NCBI GenBank assembly: GCA_963575645.1
Contig: OY754466.1
Location: 12,812,001-12,876,000, forward strand
Reading direction: 5' to 3'
Length of the DNA stretch: 64,000 nucleotides
DNA from: Xanthostigma xanthostigma
Lineage: Eukaryota; Arthropoda; Insecta; Raphidioptera; Raphidiidae
The notes beneath the pieces were generated by a model that saw only the letters and a program-made list of their open reading frames with translations, did no database searches and had not been told where the DNA came from. Position numbers and translations under genes: made by a program. Of the stretch, positions 32,613 to 42,981 are shown piece by piece; position 1 is the stretch's first letter; the number at the start of each line of letters is the position of its first letter.

Positions 32613-33150
32613 CGCAAGCCTGGCAGTTTATAATTTCGTTTTATATACTTTTACAGTGTAAGCGAATGATCATTCGAAACATCGATTATGAATTATGTGC
32701 TAACTTTGCAATTTCGATTTGTTAATATTACTTAACACAATATTAATAATGGAATCACTGATATGATTGAATAGAAATAGAAATATATTTTTAATCCCTA
32801 GATGGATACATCGTCAATTTACATAATGAGTTAAACATTAAAATTGAAATTTAATGCAGAAACCGAATGATATATCAATATATCATATTATAATCGACAG
32901 TCGACATAGCAATAGTACTGTGTCGGGATTAGTATTCATTTCATATTTCATAATCGATTCAAGCGAATGATATCTCGGTTGCCATAATCGAATGATCCAA
33001 CAAACTACAAAGTATGTACAATCGAAACACCCCCACTCTCCAGTGCTAGCAAAGCCTTCCCATCCCAGTGCATGTAGATGCAGATACCGAATGATATATC
33101 GATATATTAGTGCCACACTTACCTGTGAGCAGCCTAGAAGGACACTTCGC
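32613..33150. other. Decayed CGAATGAT-rich DNA, no gene
   Basis: Repeated short words (CGAATGATAT, TAATCGA) at 32660, 32867, 32960, 32985 and 33085 continue the array's theme. The two overlapping frames near 33000-33370 have no domain. Confidence 0.4.
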
Positions 33151-33285
33151 CTGCTACCACATCGCATTTGATAATGTCTACCGCAGTTGTAGACGAAACG
33201 TCAGGTACAAATACCAATTGGACCACGGCATACAAGCCCGGAAACCAAGAAGATTTGGATCAACACCGGCCGTGAAAGCCTACAC

Positions 33286-33816
33286 CAGTAAAAGTGGTCT
33301 TAATCGACCCCAGGGGTCGACGACAACTTGCAAGGGGTCCATGTCAGAGAGGAACAAAATTGGGGGTCCATGAAATGAAAATAGGGGTCAACGATAGTGA
33401 ATCTCCTAACAAAAAAAGAAACAAACTGGACATCGTTAACCGAAGAGATTTAAGATTAAATCTAACTAAATTGATGTCAAATGTTGAAAATTTATTATTA
33501 AAGCATCAGGTTCATCCCTCACACTAAAAGCATTTATTTTTTGCTTAGTTATTTTATGTAACAGAAATTAAATTTTAATTTTGTTCGTTTTAATTTAAAT
33601 CTAATTAATAAATGTATAAAACTAAACATTTCACACTACATTTCACTACCGTTATAAATTTAAATCGTTTAAAGTGAGTAGCACTATACCGATTGTCAAA
33701 AATACATTTGAAATTAATGAATTTGCAAAAAATCAATATCAGATAAGCAGGGGGTCTACCCAAAACCAAAAAACATGGCAAGTGGTCTACGAGACAAAAA
33801 AGTTTGGGAACCTCTG
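33286..33816 (+). mobile_element. hAT element, family 1, copy 2
   Basis: Perfect 8-bp TSD GCCTACAC (33278-33285, 33817-33824). The left terminus CAGTAAAAGTGGTCT has diverged from copy 1; the right terminus, read from the minus strand, is CAGAGGTTCCCAAAC. 531 bp. Confidence 0.92.
33375..33527 (+). pseudogene. hAT transposase C-terminal remnant, copy 2
   Basis: Same 50-codon frame as at 20010, starting MKIGVND and ending HQVHPSH, with substitutions such as MSN for VPN in the middle and no stop. See the first copy for the family assignment. Confidence 0.6.
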
Positions 33817-33876
33817 GCCTACACAGTTGGATAAAATCAAAATCTGTCCGGACGAAGCCGGACTGAAAAACATGTA

Positions 33877-34272
33877 ATCAGCTAATGAATGTTGTGCAAA
33901 CAACTTAAGTGCATTTTCTCATAGTCACCAATGTATTACCTTCCGGTGCGAATTAAGTAATTGATGCATTTTTGCATGCTATACTGAAATTGACTGAAAC
34001 GCGAACTGAATGAAATGGCATCGCATGAATTTAATTATCTAATGAAATTGGAAGCGTGATAGCGTAAAAACAGCGCATGTACATATAAATTATCACAGCT
34101 ACTATAATAATTGCTACATGCTATAACAATTATAATGGCTCTACTGGAAATGATTATGCAGTGTATTGATGTTGGCAAATGGGTTTTGCAATGCTGCCAA
34201 CCTCCAAATAAAAATGGGGATATAATTTTTTAGGCTACTAACAACTTAACGGGTGACTAACTATTTGCAACT
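33877..34272. other. No gene recognised
   Basis: Nothing assignable. Confidence 0.4.
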
Positions 34273-35262
34273 AAAAAAAAAATTGGTTGTCTGTAAAGTC
34301 GGTTTACGGACGATAGTTTTACGTGATAACGTATTCCTTAATACATAACCTAAATTTATATAATAATTATAATAATTCGAATCTATGATATTGCATCTTT
34401 CGCTTCAAATTTAGGTAAATTTTATTAAGTAGAATAATAAAACACTATAAAAAGTACACTATTATTTTATAAAAAACAACTATGGCATGTATCTCTTTTG
34501 CGCATGCGCCGATTTTCCCCAAAAAATTTACAAAAATTTCTAGTAAAAATAGATAGAGTAAAAACCGTTTTAAAAACTATATTATTATTATATAAAACAT
34601 CATTATAAGAGATATATTCTTTTACGCATGCGCCGATGTTCCCCAAAAACAATAGGCCACTTCATATTTGCATATCAAACATCCTCCCAAAATTTGGTTT
34701 CAATCCGCTTATCCTTGGTGTCGGAATGATAAGAAATTTCAAAAGCGACGTTTGCAACTGTCAAAGTATTATGTTCTAATAATAATTAGTTATTCCAATA
34801 GTTAACTTAGAAGGCGTTGCATTTCACAAAATACTAATGTCAAAAAATTGAATTAAACATTAGAAATGCAGCCGTTTTCATGTTAAGACAAGACATACGT
34901 TCTCTTCTAATTTCCATGTACGGCAAACAAAGACGACCGACCGCGTCGCGTCATGCATTAGACAACATTGCATTTATACAGCTATTTTTCTATATAAATT
35001 TGTATAAAAAAACTGTTTAGGCAAATTCTGTTATACGAAATCTATGTAAAATGTTCTCCTCTTTCGTTTAAGACTGGTTTCAAACCGATCTGATTTAAAT
35101 TGAGCGAGAAATTAGCAAAAAGCACGCACAGGGTCAGGCGGAACGTTACGCGTTAGGAACGTTAGGAACGTTACGTTACACTTTTTCGTGCATGCAGTCG
35201 GTGTTTTATCAATTTATAAGATTGGTGATTCATCAATTTATAAGACGTTATCACGTCAAAAA
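34273..35262 (+). mobile_element. About 1-kb unclassified repeat, copy 2
   Basis: Collinear with 17283-18264 over its whole length, differing by scattered substitutions and a few small indels. Copy 2 keeps CGCATGCGCCGATGTTCCCC at 34624-34643, where copy 1 has lost 12 bases. The different flanks show that the copies arose by transposition, not by local duplication. Confidence 0.75.
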
Positions 35263-35447
35263 TAACTTGACAGTGATCAAATATTTTGGCAATAATTATG
35301 TTAAATGAGTTTCAAACGCAAAGTATTATAACAACTAAATAATGGTTGCTACTTTAAGGTAATGAACACATTAAACAAGTCAATTCGGAACCCAAAGGAA
35401 TGGTGAGACCTCTGGTGAGAAATGCGTCGAACTGTCCTAAGGGGGGT

Positions 35448-35533
35448 TTTTGACAGGTAAATATTGATTTAGAAAAACATGATGGCTAGCCTCCATCATG
35501 CTTTTCTAAATCAATGTTTACCTGTCAATAATT
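35448..35533. repeat. 86-bp hairpin
   Basis: TTGACAGGTAAA, then ATTGATTTAGAAAA, then CATGATGG on the left pair with the complementary series on the right, with two mismatches and a CTAG-centred turn near 35489. Unknown origin. Confidence 0.8.
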
Positions 35534-35660
35534 TTATATTTATGAACCTAAATTATTAATAAATTATTAAAATGATTTTTTCCTTTCTGTGTTTCAATAA
35601 TTTCAACTGTTATTTTTTTCTTAGATTAAGTTAATTAAATTATATTATTAAGTTATAGAG

Positions 35661-35786
35661 TAGCTACTGTTTGCTACAATTGTTAAGAAACACCCATTGT
35701 TACAACGCTATCAACATATTTTTTTTTTTATGTTGATAGCGTTGTAACAATGGGTGTTTCTTAACAATTGTAGCAAACAGTAGCTA
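35661..35786. repeat. Perfect 58-bp inverted repeat with T10 loop
   Basis: 35661-35718 and 35729-35786 are exact reverse complements over all 58 bases (starting TAGCTACTGTTTGCTACAAT); the loop is ten T residues. No mismatch at all, unlike every other palindrome here. Just after it, CCTTCCTTCATCGTAACATT matches the ends of the 54409-54990 unit. Confidence 0.95.
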
Positions 35787-35789
35787 AAA

Positions 35790-36324
35790 AACCAAAAACC
35801 TTCCTTCATCGTAACATTCTATTGGATCAACACTTCTTTATACTGTTAAAAATATACCCCAATTTTCAAACATAACGCCGGGGTATATTATGTAAAATTT
35901 CGCGCCTTGTAATTCTTGAATTATTACTTGTATCTTCAGATAATATTTTTACTATTATAAAGTTTTTAGTGTGCTTTATAAAAAGTGTAATTTGCATCCG
36001 GATGAAAGCCGGATAATTATTATAATACTATATTGTCATCTAAACTACATACGTATGCAAAATTTCAGCTCAATCGAATAACGGGTAGTGGGTCAAAATT
36101 AACTTGCAAGATTTGAATACAGACCGACAGAGACCGGGACAGGTGTAACTAAATAAAAGCTATTCGTGCTTTAGCAAAACAAACAACTCCAAAACAAAAC
36201 AGATTTTTCATAAATCGTGCAGCAAGTAAACTAGAAAATTTGAAGATATTTCGTTTTTAGTGTCCCTTGTGAAATTGGTAGTTTGTTTATCAGGTTTGCA
36301 TAAAAAATATAGGGTTTATAAAAT
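35790..36324. other. No gene; two dispersed-repeat pieces
   Basis: 35790-35840 is the complement of 54408-54443. 36040-36165 (TCAGCTCAATCGAATAACGG, later ACAGAGACCGGGACAGGTG) looks like the 3' end of a dispersed insect repeat that ends in AAATAAAAGCT, identified only from general familiarity. Confidence 0.4.
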
Positions 36325-36455
36325 GTTCAAATCTTTGATTAACTCTTCAATAAATAAAATTATCGACCAATTTTTCTGACAATATATTAACAAAATGTAT
36401 TATATTTTGTTTATATATTGTCTGAAAAATCGGTCGATAATTTTATTTATTTATA
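36325..36455. repeat. TCGACCAATTTTT-family minimal palindrome
   Basis: CTTTGATTAACTCTTCAATA leads into TAAAATTATCGACCAATTTTT, and after about 30 bases the complement returns (TCGGTCGATAATTTTATTTA). The centre, with the GAAACG motif, is deleted. Confidence 0.65.
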
Positions 36456-36469
36456 AAATGTTCTTATCT

Positions 36470-37075
36470 TTTTGACGTGATAACGTCTTATAAATTGATG
36501 AATCACCAATCTTATAAATTGATAAAACACCGGCTGCATGTACGAAAAAGTGTAACGTTCCTAACGGTCGTAACGTTCCTAACGTTCGTAACGTTCCGCC
36601 TGACCCTGTGCGTGCTTTTCTCGAAAACGGCCCTAACGATTTGGATGAAATTTACTGAAAAGGGATTTTGGGGGGCAAAAAATCGTTTTAGCTAGGTCTC
36701 ATCTCTCGAAAAAATCGTTTTCTTACAAATTTTATCATTATAAAAATCAATTTTTTGACGTATGAAAATACTTAAATATTGTAAGTAGGTTTTGGAATTT
36801 TATATAAACAGTGAAACAATTGTTTTATAAATATTATGACAGCTAATCTTTGAGACTTAAAATAAATACGAAAGAAAGAAAGTTAAAAAAACAATTATAT
36901 TATATGGTGAGTAATTTAAATAAATAAAATTAACCTAAATTTGAAGCGAAAGATGCAATATCATAGATTCGAATTATTATAATTATTATATATATTTAGG
37001 TTATGTATTACGGAATACGTTATCACGTAAAACTATCGTCCGTAAACCGACTTTACAGACAACCAATTTTTTTTT
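36470..37075 (-). mobile_element. About 1-kb unclassified repeat, short inverted copy 3
   Basis: Left end TTTGACGTGATAACGTCTTA and right end GACTTTACAGACAACCAATT are the termini of the 17283 family in reverse. The interior is only about 600 bp, with the AACGTTCC-rich zone kept and the middle deleted or replaced. Confidence 0.75.
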
Positions 37076-37562
37076 AATACTATCAGATGCCAAGATTATC
37101 TGAATCTAAATAATAATTCACATTTTTAATTCATTAGAAAGGTCTGTTCTTATACTTTTATAACCTTTTACTGATGCTGAAACACATTTAATAGTCATTT
37201 TTCACTTAGTAATTAAAAAGGAAATAAAAAGTGTAGGAATGTAGGTACATAAAAACTTACTCGACCTAATTAAAACATCAACTCCAGAGTTTTCAGGTGA
37301 TTATTGTGAGATTTTTATTTCTTAAAATTTTAGCTTTTATTACTACCGTCAGAAACAATCACAAAGTTTAAATGAAGTTTAAAATGTTAAAACAAGTTCC
37401 TCAAAAGTTTAGAGAAATTCACATCTATCTAGTAAAATGTAGAGATCTAAGGTCGAATGTACAAATAGAAAACAAGTATAAAAACAAATACTTTCTTTAT
37501 TACAAACCCCCAGTTCTAGCTCGAGAACTAAGTATCAATGTTATTTTCAATTTATTGTTAGA
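37076..37562. other. No gene recognised
   Basis: A 64-codon frame at 37372-37566 runs into the following repeat and has no domain. Confidence 0.4.
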
Positions 37563-38176
37563 CTAGCGGTCCCGTCCGGTTTCACCCGGGTGTAAAAGAA
37601 CGAATGGGAAAGGGAGGAACATGAGTACGCACATTCATCTTAGTTTACCGAGATGAATGCTGTGTCCAAATTTCATGACGATCGGAGTTACCGTTCAAAA
37701 GTTTTTGCCGATAAAAAGCAGTATTTATACTTTTTTTTGACTAAATTAAATTAATTAAATAAAATTAAAATAAATTTAAATGTAAGCCTTAGAAAAAAGC
37801 AATGCAGAAAATAAAAAAATAAAATAAAAATATATTCGCCCAACGTGGGGCTCGAACCTACGACCATGATATTGACAGTCGCATGCTCTACTGATTGAGC
37901 CATCCGGGGTTGTGCACTCACAACGCTAATATGAGTATATTTAGTTAGTGCATTCCATCTAAATAGAAGCTTATTTTTGAGATACATTTTGCAACATTTT
38001 TCATTAATGCTCCGCTCCTAATGGTCGTAGCATGATATTATATAGCCTATAGCCTTCCTCGATAAATGGGCTATCCAACAAAAAAAATTTTTTTCAATTT
38101 GAACAAGTAGTTCCTGAGATTATCGCGTTCAAACAAACAAACAAATAAACTCTTCAGCTTTATATATTAGTATAGA
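37563..38176 (-). mobile_element. Helitron-like repeat, copy 2 (both ends)
   Basis: On the minus strand it begins TCTATACTAATATATAAAGC after an A and ends GGACCG-CTAG before a T, agreeing with Helitron rules (5' TC, 3' CTRR, insertion between A and T) and with Lep1-like insect Helitrons as I remember them. Near the 5' end, GTTTGTTTGTTTGAACGCGA is also typical. No helicase or Rep sequence. Carries a tRNA-Lys-like segment. Copy 1 is at 20811. Confidence 0.65.
37836..37909 (-). repeat. tRNA-Lys-like relic, second copy
   Basis: Minus strand: CCCCGGATGGCTCAATCAGT, then GTAGGTTCGAGCCCCACG, TTGGGCG. The T arm and 3' acceptor side are close to tRNA-Lys(CTT), but the anticodon arm is rearranged (ACTGTCAATATCATGG). 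Same position in the element as the relic at 21175. Confidence 0.7.
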
Positions 38177-39035
38177 TTAAAATATTAGAAAAAACTGTGT
38201 GTGTGTCAACTCCGGCGCACGACTGGAGTTTACTCCTTAGATACGCTGTGTAATGTATTCCATCTCATTCTTTCGCACGTTAAAACCTAATATATATGTT
38301 TATCTCTTTACATATATACAAAAAATTAGTGTAGCATCGCACAGGTGTAATGTATTCCATCTCATTCTTTCGTATGTTAAATCCTACAGATATATATGTT
38401 TGTCTTCTTTGAAGCGGTGGAGAGTAACGCCTCACCAATTATTGATTTTATACTACTCATAAAATTTCCTTGGCCTTATAACTCAAAATCGTTTCTTAAG
38501 GAGTAATCTCCAAAAAATTGTAATTGTATAGGACTGTATATCAAAGGTTAGGTGTGTTGGGTACAGTCTCTTACAAAAATTCGCGGAGAATCTCTAACTG
38601 TTAGTATTCACTATTACGCTATACTTTTGTCTACGACTGTCGCGAGTGAACTACCTTAGATATAAATTCATCTAATAAACAAAGCACTGCACCGACAGCA
38701 CAAGATGAAATAATATTAGATATGAATTGCAATTTGCATGGTGATTGAACGTCAATTGCAGTACAAATTGATATGCCATGTTGTTAGACGGTATGACAGG
38801 ATATCAGGTAACTTGTAATTGGTTCAATCAGAGCATGCAGAAAAGCTATTGATCTTTATTTTATCAAAGAGAGGAAGAAACAGTGTTGCCACATGATTAA
38901 TTGCAAATTCAGGGGTGCCTATAATTTTTTATAAAGTATAACCTCAAAATTACATTTGTATTAATTTATCAAATGATCACAGATATTTGTAATTTTTGCT
39001 ATGTATATTTCCTGTCTCGGGCGTTTTTTAATGGG
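38177..39035. other. No gene; local duplication
   Basis: TGTAATGTATTCCATCTCAT occurs at about 38249 and 38346, with similar sequence after it (TTTCG, then TATATATGTTT), so a unit of about 97 bases is duplicated. No coding signal. Confidence 0.5.
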
Positions 39036-39039
39036 CTCC

Positions 39040-39150
39040 ATCTCCGAAAATAATATATCTCGGGTTGGATTGAACCCGTAAGATCTTACATTGAGTCACG
39101 AGACGCTGACGTCACTAAGCGTATTGCTACTACCACGATGCCATCTCTGA
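39040..39150 (-). repeat. tRNA-like retroposon head
   Basis: On the minus strand: GATGGCATCGTGGTAGTAGC (A-box-like), and GGGTTCAATCC (B box) about 62 bases later. The tRNA folding is poor. Probably a SINE head distinct from the 19232 family. Confidence 0.5.
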
Positions 39151-39164
39151 GACAAGACCTAAAC

Positions 39165-39235
39165 TAAAATTCAAATATTTGATTAACGTCTGAATAGAAC
39201 TCTTCAAATAAATTGATCGACAATTTTATTTATTT
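39165..39235. repeat. TCGACCAATTTTT-family short fragment
   Basis: TTTGATTAACGTCTGAATAG followed by CTCTTCAAATAAATTGATCG and the inverted ACAATTTTATTTATT: only the two outer ends remain. Confidence 0.55.
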
Positions 39236-39407
39236 AAACTACAACTAAAATCGAACCAAGATAAGATTCAGCTACATGCTTAAATTTAGACGAAGATAAA
39301 AAAACACATCGCACTTTTTTTTAAAAACTGCTTATCCTAGCAGGTTGGGGAAAATCCGTATAATAGTAAAAGTCGTAGTCAAGAGTTGAATGACGGCAAT
39401 TAAGTTT

Positions 39408-39760
39408 CCCGGGAAGTCCAGGAAATTGGAGAAATCTCCGCAATCGTGAAACGTGAAAGCGGACCGAGTGGGGTTAGAATTTCACGAAGAACTGGTAAAT
39501 TGGAAAACCTGCATGACCTTCGTAATTTCAAATGAAAATGGAGAACAAGTGGAGTGCCAGCGATTCAAGGAATATCCCAGACATTGAAAAAAACTAGCAT
39601 GAAGTTCGAGAGTGCCGATCTAACGGGGTTTCAGCTTTCCACGGAACAGCCTGAACATTGAAAAACTAGGTTGTTCTTCGTCATTTTAAACTAGAAATCG
39701 AATCGGGGTGTCAGTATTTCACGGAAAAGCTGGGGAATTGGAAAAACTGGTATGAATTGG
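39408..39760. repeat. Degenerate tandem repeat, roughly 100-130-bp period
   Basis: The phrases TTTCACG(A/G)A...GCTGG, AATTGGAAAAACTGG and CTTCGTAATTT/CTTCGTCATTTTA recur about three times at irregular spacing with many changes. An old minisatellite; the exact period is uncertain. Confidence 0.5.
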
Positions 39761-40139
39761 ATAGATTCATTAAAAACAACTCTTTTAGGGGTGTTTTTTC
39801 ATTACTCCTAGCAATTGTCATAAAAATGTTTTAAGTAACTTATTATTAATTAGCTACGGTAAAAACATTATATACGCATAAAGCTGTTATAGTTTTCCCG
39901 TCGGGAAACTTCGATCACAAACTCACAGTCACGCGTAAGCACAATAGCGCTGTAACCTGTTCGTGTGACGGATTGACATTGTAATAATGAAATAGAGGAA
40001 GGAAGTATGTCACGGTTACATACAATTTGTAGGTACTCTGTGGCCAACAGACAAAATTGCTTATGTCAATTCTTTAATTAGAAATAATTAAAATTCGTAC
40101 TTATTATTATACCCAAAATCAGCAAACCACTGACTGGAA

Positions 40140-40459
40140 ACCACTTACATGGATAAAGGATGCTTGTGGGTTCTTCAAACAGGCTTACAGAAGACTTGAT
40201 CAAACTCAGTAAACCTAAACTCAGGAAAATGGTTGGGCTCTTACACCCCTGAGAAAAACACACTCAGGAATCGACACAATGTAGATTTTGCGAAATGGGG
40301 GACGAAACAGCCAACCATTTACTGTTCGAGAGCGAGGCCCCAGTCTACAGGAGAACAACCATCTTTGGATACATTAATAAGTGTGGAGTAATTCCTCAGG
40401 GCAATCTAGTCATCAACCTTCTAGAGTTCATGAGGAGATCTAAACTATTGGAGGACTAG
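40140..40459 (+). pseudogene. LINE polyprotein C-terminal fragment
   Basis: From 40271 to the TAG at 40457-40459 the frame is open for 62 codons: CRFCEMGDETANHLL, then SEAPVYRRTTIFGYI, then LVINLLEFMRRSKLLED. The C-x2-C...H arrangement with DETANHLL is the zinc-knuckle-like end that follows the RNase H region in R1/Jockey/I-type LINE polyproteins. The expected final cysteine is replaced by Ser (FESEA). Upstream, 40140-40260 corresponds to SRPKLRKMVGLL-type sequence but has a frameshift and a deletion. It ends in untranslated DNA shared with 8341-8400. Confidence 0.7.
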
Positions 40460-40946
40460 ATCCAGGACAAGGGGGAGCACAAAAATTATTTTCGGATGGC
40501 GTGCATTACGGGCTATTAAGCCATAACTCCTAGCTTATTCATGCATTCATAATCTTGCATATACTTCTCTGCAGTAAGAATAATTTCGACTACTTCCAAA
40601 AACAGATTTTTACGCACATTCCTCGTGTTAAGTGAACGCCTGATATTTTAGTTACCCGTAGAATTTTCACAATAATACGGTATAAACGAAAAATATTCGC
40701 AGACATTTCAAAACGCTTTCATTCAATTGCCGTAAGTTTCTAAATGTTTTTGGTTTCCGGACTTGAAGGCCATTCTTCAACGATATTTCTACCTGGCGTT
40801 TCGTTTACAACTGCGGTAGACAAAGCCAACGACTAGCTATATAAAGTTGGGATGTAGGAGGTAATCTCCGAAACTACTCAACCGATTTCAAAACTTTTTT
40901 CACCAATATTTAGAATGGACCTTCAGGATGGGCTATAAGGCAAAAA
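40460..40946. other. No gene; two repeat scraps
   Basis: 40775-40840 resembles the GACGAAACGTC-type repeat in reverse (TTTCGTTTACAACTGCGGTA). 40850-40935 resembles the Helitron-like 5' region at 51540-51640 in reverse (CGAAACTACTCAACCGATTT). Confidence 0.5.
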
Positions 40947-41688
40947 GTCTAAAATTTACGCATTGGTGAGATTACACGTACGTTCGGGCGTTAGTGAAGA
41001 AAAAATAACCTATCAACTGTTGTTTAGATGTAGTTTCCATAGCAACCCTATTACATTTTAGCTAATAGTCGCAAACAGTTGTCGTTCGCATTTTTACGTA
41101 TAGACTCAAAGTCAGGGGCGGCGGCTTATATTTTTTCACGGTATGGAGTAAGATAATGATTTGGCCTACTGGTATATATATTCGTTCGTTCCCTCACACT
41201 TCGATAACCGCCCTGGGGTGCTCTGAATCGGGAAGGTGAACAACATTTTTTTTGAACTTAGGTATATATCGCAGTATATATCTCAGAAAAAAATTATATT
41301 TCAAAGTAATTGAAAAAGGACAATGCCCAGCCCTCCGTACACATATGAGCAGAATCGAATTTCGGGGACAGTACTGTTGAAAACTTTTTCCAAAAATGTT
41401 GGTATGGAATTCCATACCACTGCTAATTCAGGGTATGGAGTGCTCCATACCAACCATACCGCAAAAGACGCCCCTGCTCAAAGTTACTTGTTTGGAATTT
41501 ATCCGTGTTTTTATGTAATAATAAGTAATTAATTATTTATGTATTTAATAAGCATACGACCAAAGTATAAAAAAAAATAGTGTACACACACTGGCCGAAA
41601 GTTTGATATTCTTGCACTGCGCGTCATAATGCCCTCGGCTCGTAGTGCATGAATATCAAACTTTCGGCCCTTGTGGTGTAATATACTA
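40947..41688. mobile_element. MITE with attached hairpin, copy D, split by hAT
   Basis: Body text (AGTCTAAAATTTACGC, then GTTTCCATAGCAACCCTATT) matches copy A at 4000-4130; the hairpin at 41573-41688 (CACTGGCCGAAAGTTTGATA and complement) follows. A hAT element (41113-41476) sits in the middle. Confidence 0.7.
41113..41476. mobile_element. hAT MITE nested in the hairpin MITE
   Basis: Ends CAGGGGCGGCGGCTTATA and, complemented, CAGGGGCGTCTTTTGCGG; both lead into GGTATGG. Exact TSD CTCAAAGT (41105-41112, 41477-41484). Removing the element and one TSD restores the sequence seen at 4160-4180. Confidence 0.95.
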
Positions 41689-41711
41689 TTTGTGGCGAGC
41701 CGCTAGTGTAT

Positions 41712-42250
41712 TAGTGATGTGCCGGATCGTTAAAAATGCATATCCGCGGATACGGATCTGAATATGGATATTTGGTTTCAGGATCCGCGGATACGGATAC
41801 GGATATTTGGTTTCAAGATCCGCGGATACGGATACGGATCTTAACTTTCTTAAAGTACGCGGCGGTAAATATTGCACATCGACCTTTGGAAAGAGACTGT
41901 TATGGGAAAAAGTTGACTTCTTTAAGAGTTAACTCTCATAACAGATTGTCTCTTTCCAGAGATCGATGTGCAATATCTCACTACGATAAATGTTTGCAAT
42001 GTAAAGGTGCCAAATACGATTTTAAGAAATAAAAAATAATCTGAATTGAATTTAACAGTATTTCATTATTACCTAATCACCTATATAAAATTTCATCTAT
42101 GAATTGAAAATTAATAAGGTAAAAGATCCGCCATAAAACTAACGGATACGGATACGGATATTTGGTTTCAAGATCCGCGGATACGGATACGGATCTTTCT
42201 TCTCCCTCGGATATCCGCGGATACGGATACGGATATCCGGCACATCACTA
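41712..42250. mobile_element. hAT element with GGATACGGAT arrays
   Basis: TIR TAGTGATGTGCCGGAT at both ends, exact TSD TAGTGTAT (41704-41711, 42251-42258). Just inside each end are tandem GGATACGGATACGGATATTT units. The centre (about 41868-41985) has an inverted repeat around ATTGCACATCGA...TCGATGTGCAATAT. The two ORFs over it have no domain. Confidence 0.92.
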
Positions 42251-42258
42251 TAGTGTAT

Positions 42259-42806
42259 GAATAAATTGTCCTTTCAGTTATTTAACCACAAATTCGCCGT
42301 AAGCCACTTTGCCTTGTGGTCAAAGACATGTAGCTACAAATGTACATGAAACCATAATGTGTGTATTAATGACGTTATAGGTTATAGACAGTGAATGTCA
42401 GCGGGTCAGTGCTGTTCCAATGTTTGTTTGATTGGTGCACAACTAACATCGTACAATAGAATATTTAATAACTGTTTCACTCACAAAAAAAGTAAATCAA
42501 ACTTTCGATTGCATTAAAAATGTATGCCTCCTCAATATAATGGCGTGAGACTATTAATACCAGTATATAAATAACCGGGTGAGTGTAACTTGCATGATAA
42601 AAGGCTTGATTTCCTAAAATAGCGTTACCGTAATATATCGGCCATAATATGACGATGATTGACGTCACAAAATAGTAAATGGATGCCACTGTTTTACGTT
42701 ACGGTGATGCCGTCGCTACCGAGAAAACCGTATCCACACGATTCTTGTGACGTCATTTACCATCTTGTAACGGCCACTATATTAGACTGAGCCTATTTTT
42801 TCCTAA
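42259..42806. other. No gene recognised
   Basis: Nothing assignable. Confidence 0.4.
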
Positions 42807-42850
42807 AGGCCGCTGCACACGAGGCTAGAAACGCTGCAAGATTCCTTGTT
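42807..42850. mobile_element. PIF/Harbinger MITE left end only
   Basis: AGGCCGCTGCACACGAGGC, then AGAAACGCTG, preceded by TAA, as in 55504; the match is lost after about 42850. Confidence 0.7.
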
Positions 42851-42981
42851 AAATTTGTCTAGCACTTTTCAATGTTCAGTCTGGAGTCTACACTCTATAC
42901 AGCTTTTGAGAAAGAAATCTTGCGAAAACCTCGACAGAACCAATAAAAAACGAAATTAAAAATTCTAGATATATTACACTA

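Larger units (their letters stand above)
33151..33870. repeat. GACGAAACGTC-type repeat interrupted by hAT
   Basis: The sequence GATAATGTCTACCGCAGTTG, then TAGACGAAACGTCAGG, then ACCAATTGGACCACGGC, resembles 57550-57706 and 40775-40840. The hAT element 33286-33816 splits it: after the second TSD copy the text resumes. Here TTGATAAT-GTCTAC-loop-GTAGAC-GAAACGTC is a degenerate version of the motif described in the findings. Confidence 0.6.

Noticed and set aside
35661-35786. A conventional microRNA precursor
   Set aside because: 58 perfectly paired bases without bulges is too long and too perfect for a typical pre-miRNA; an inverted duplication or siRNA hairpin is more likely.
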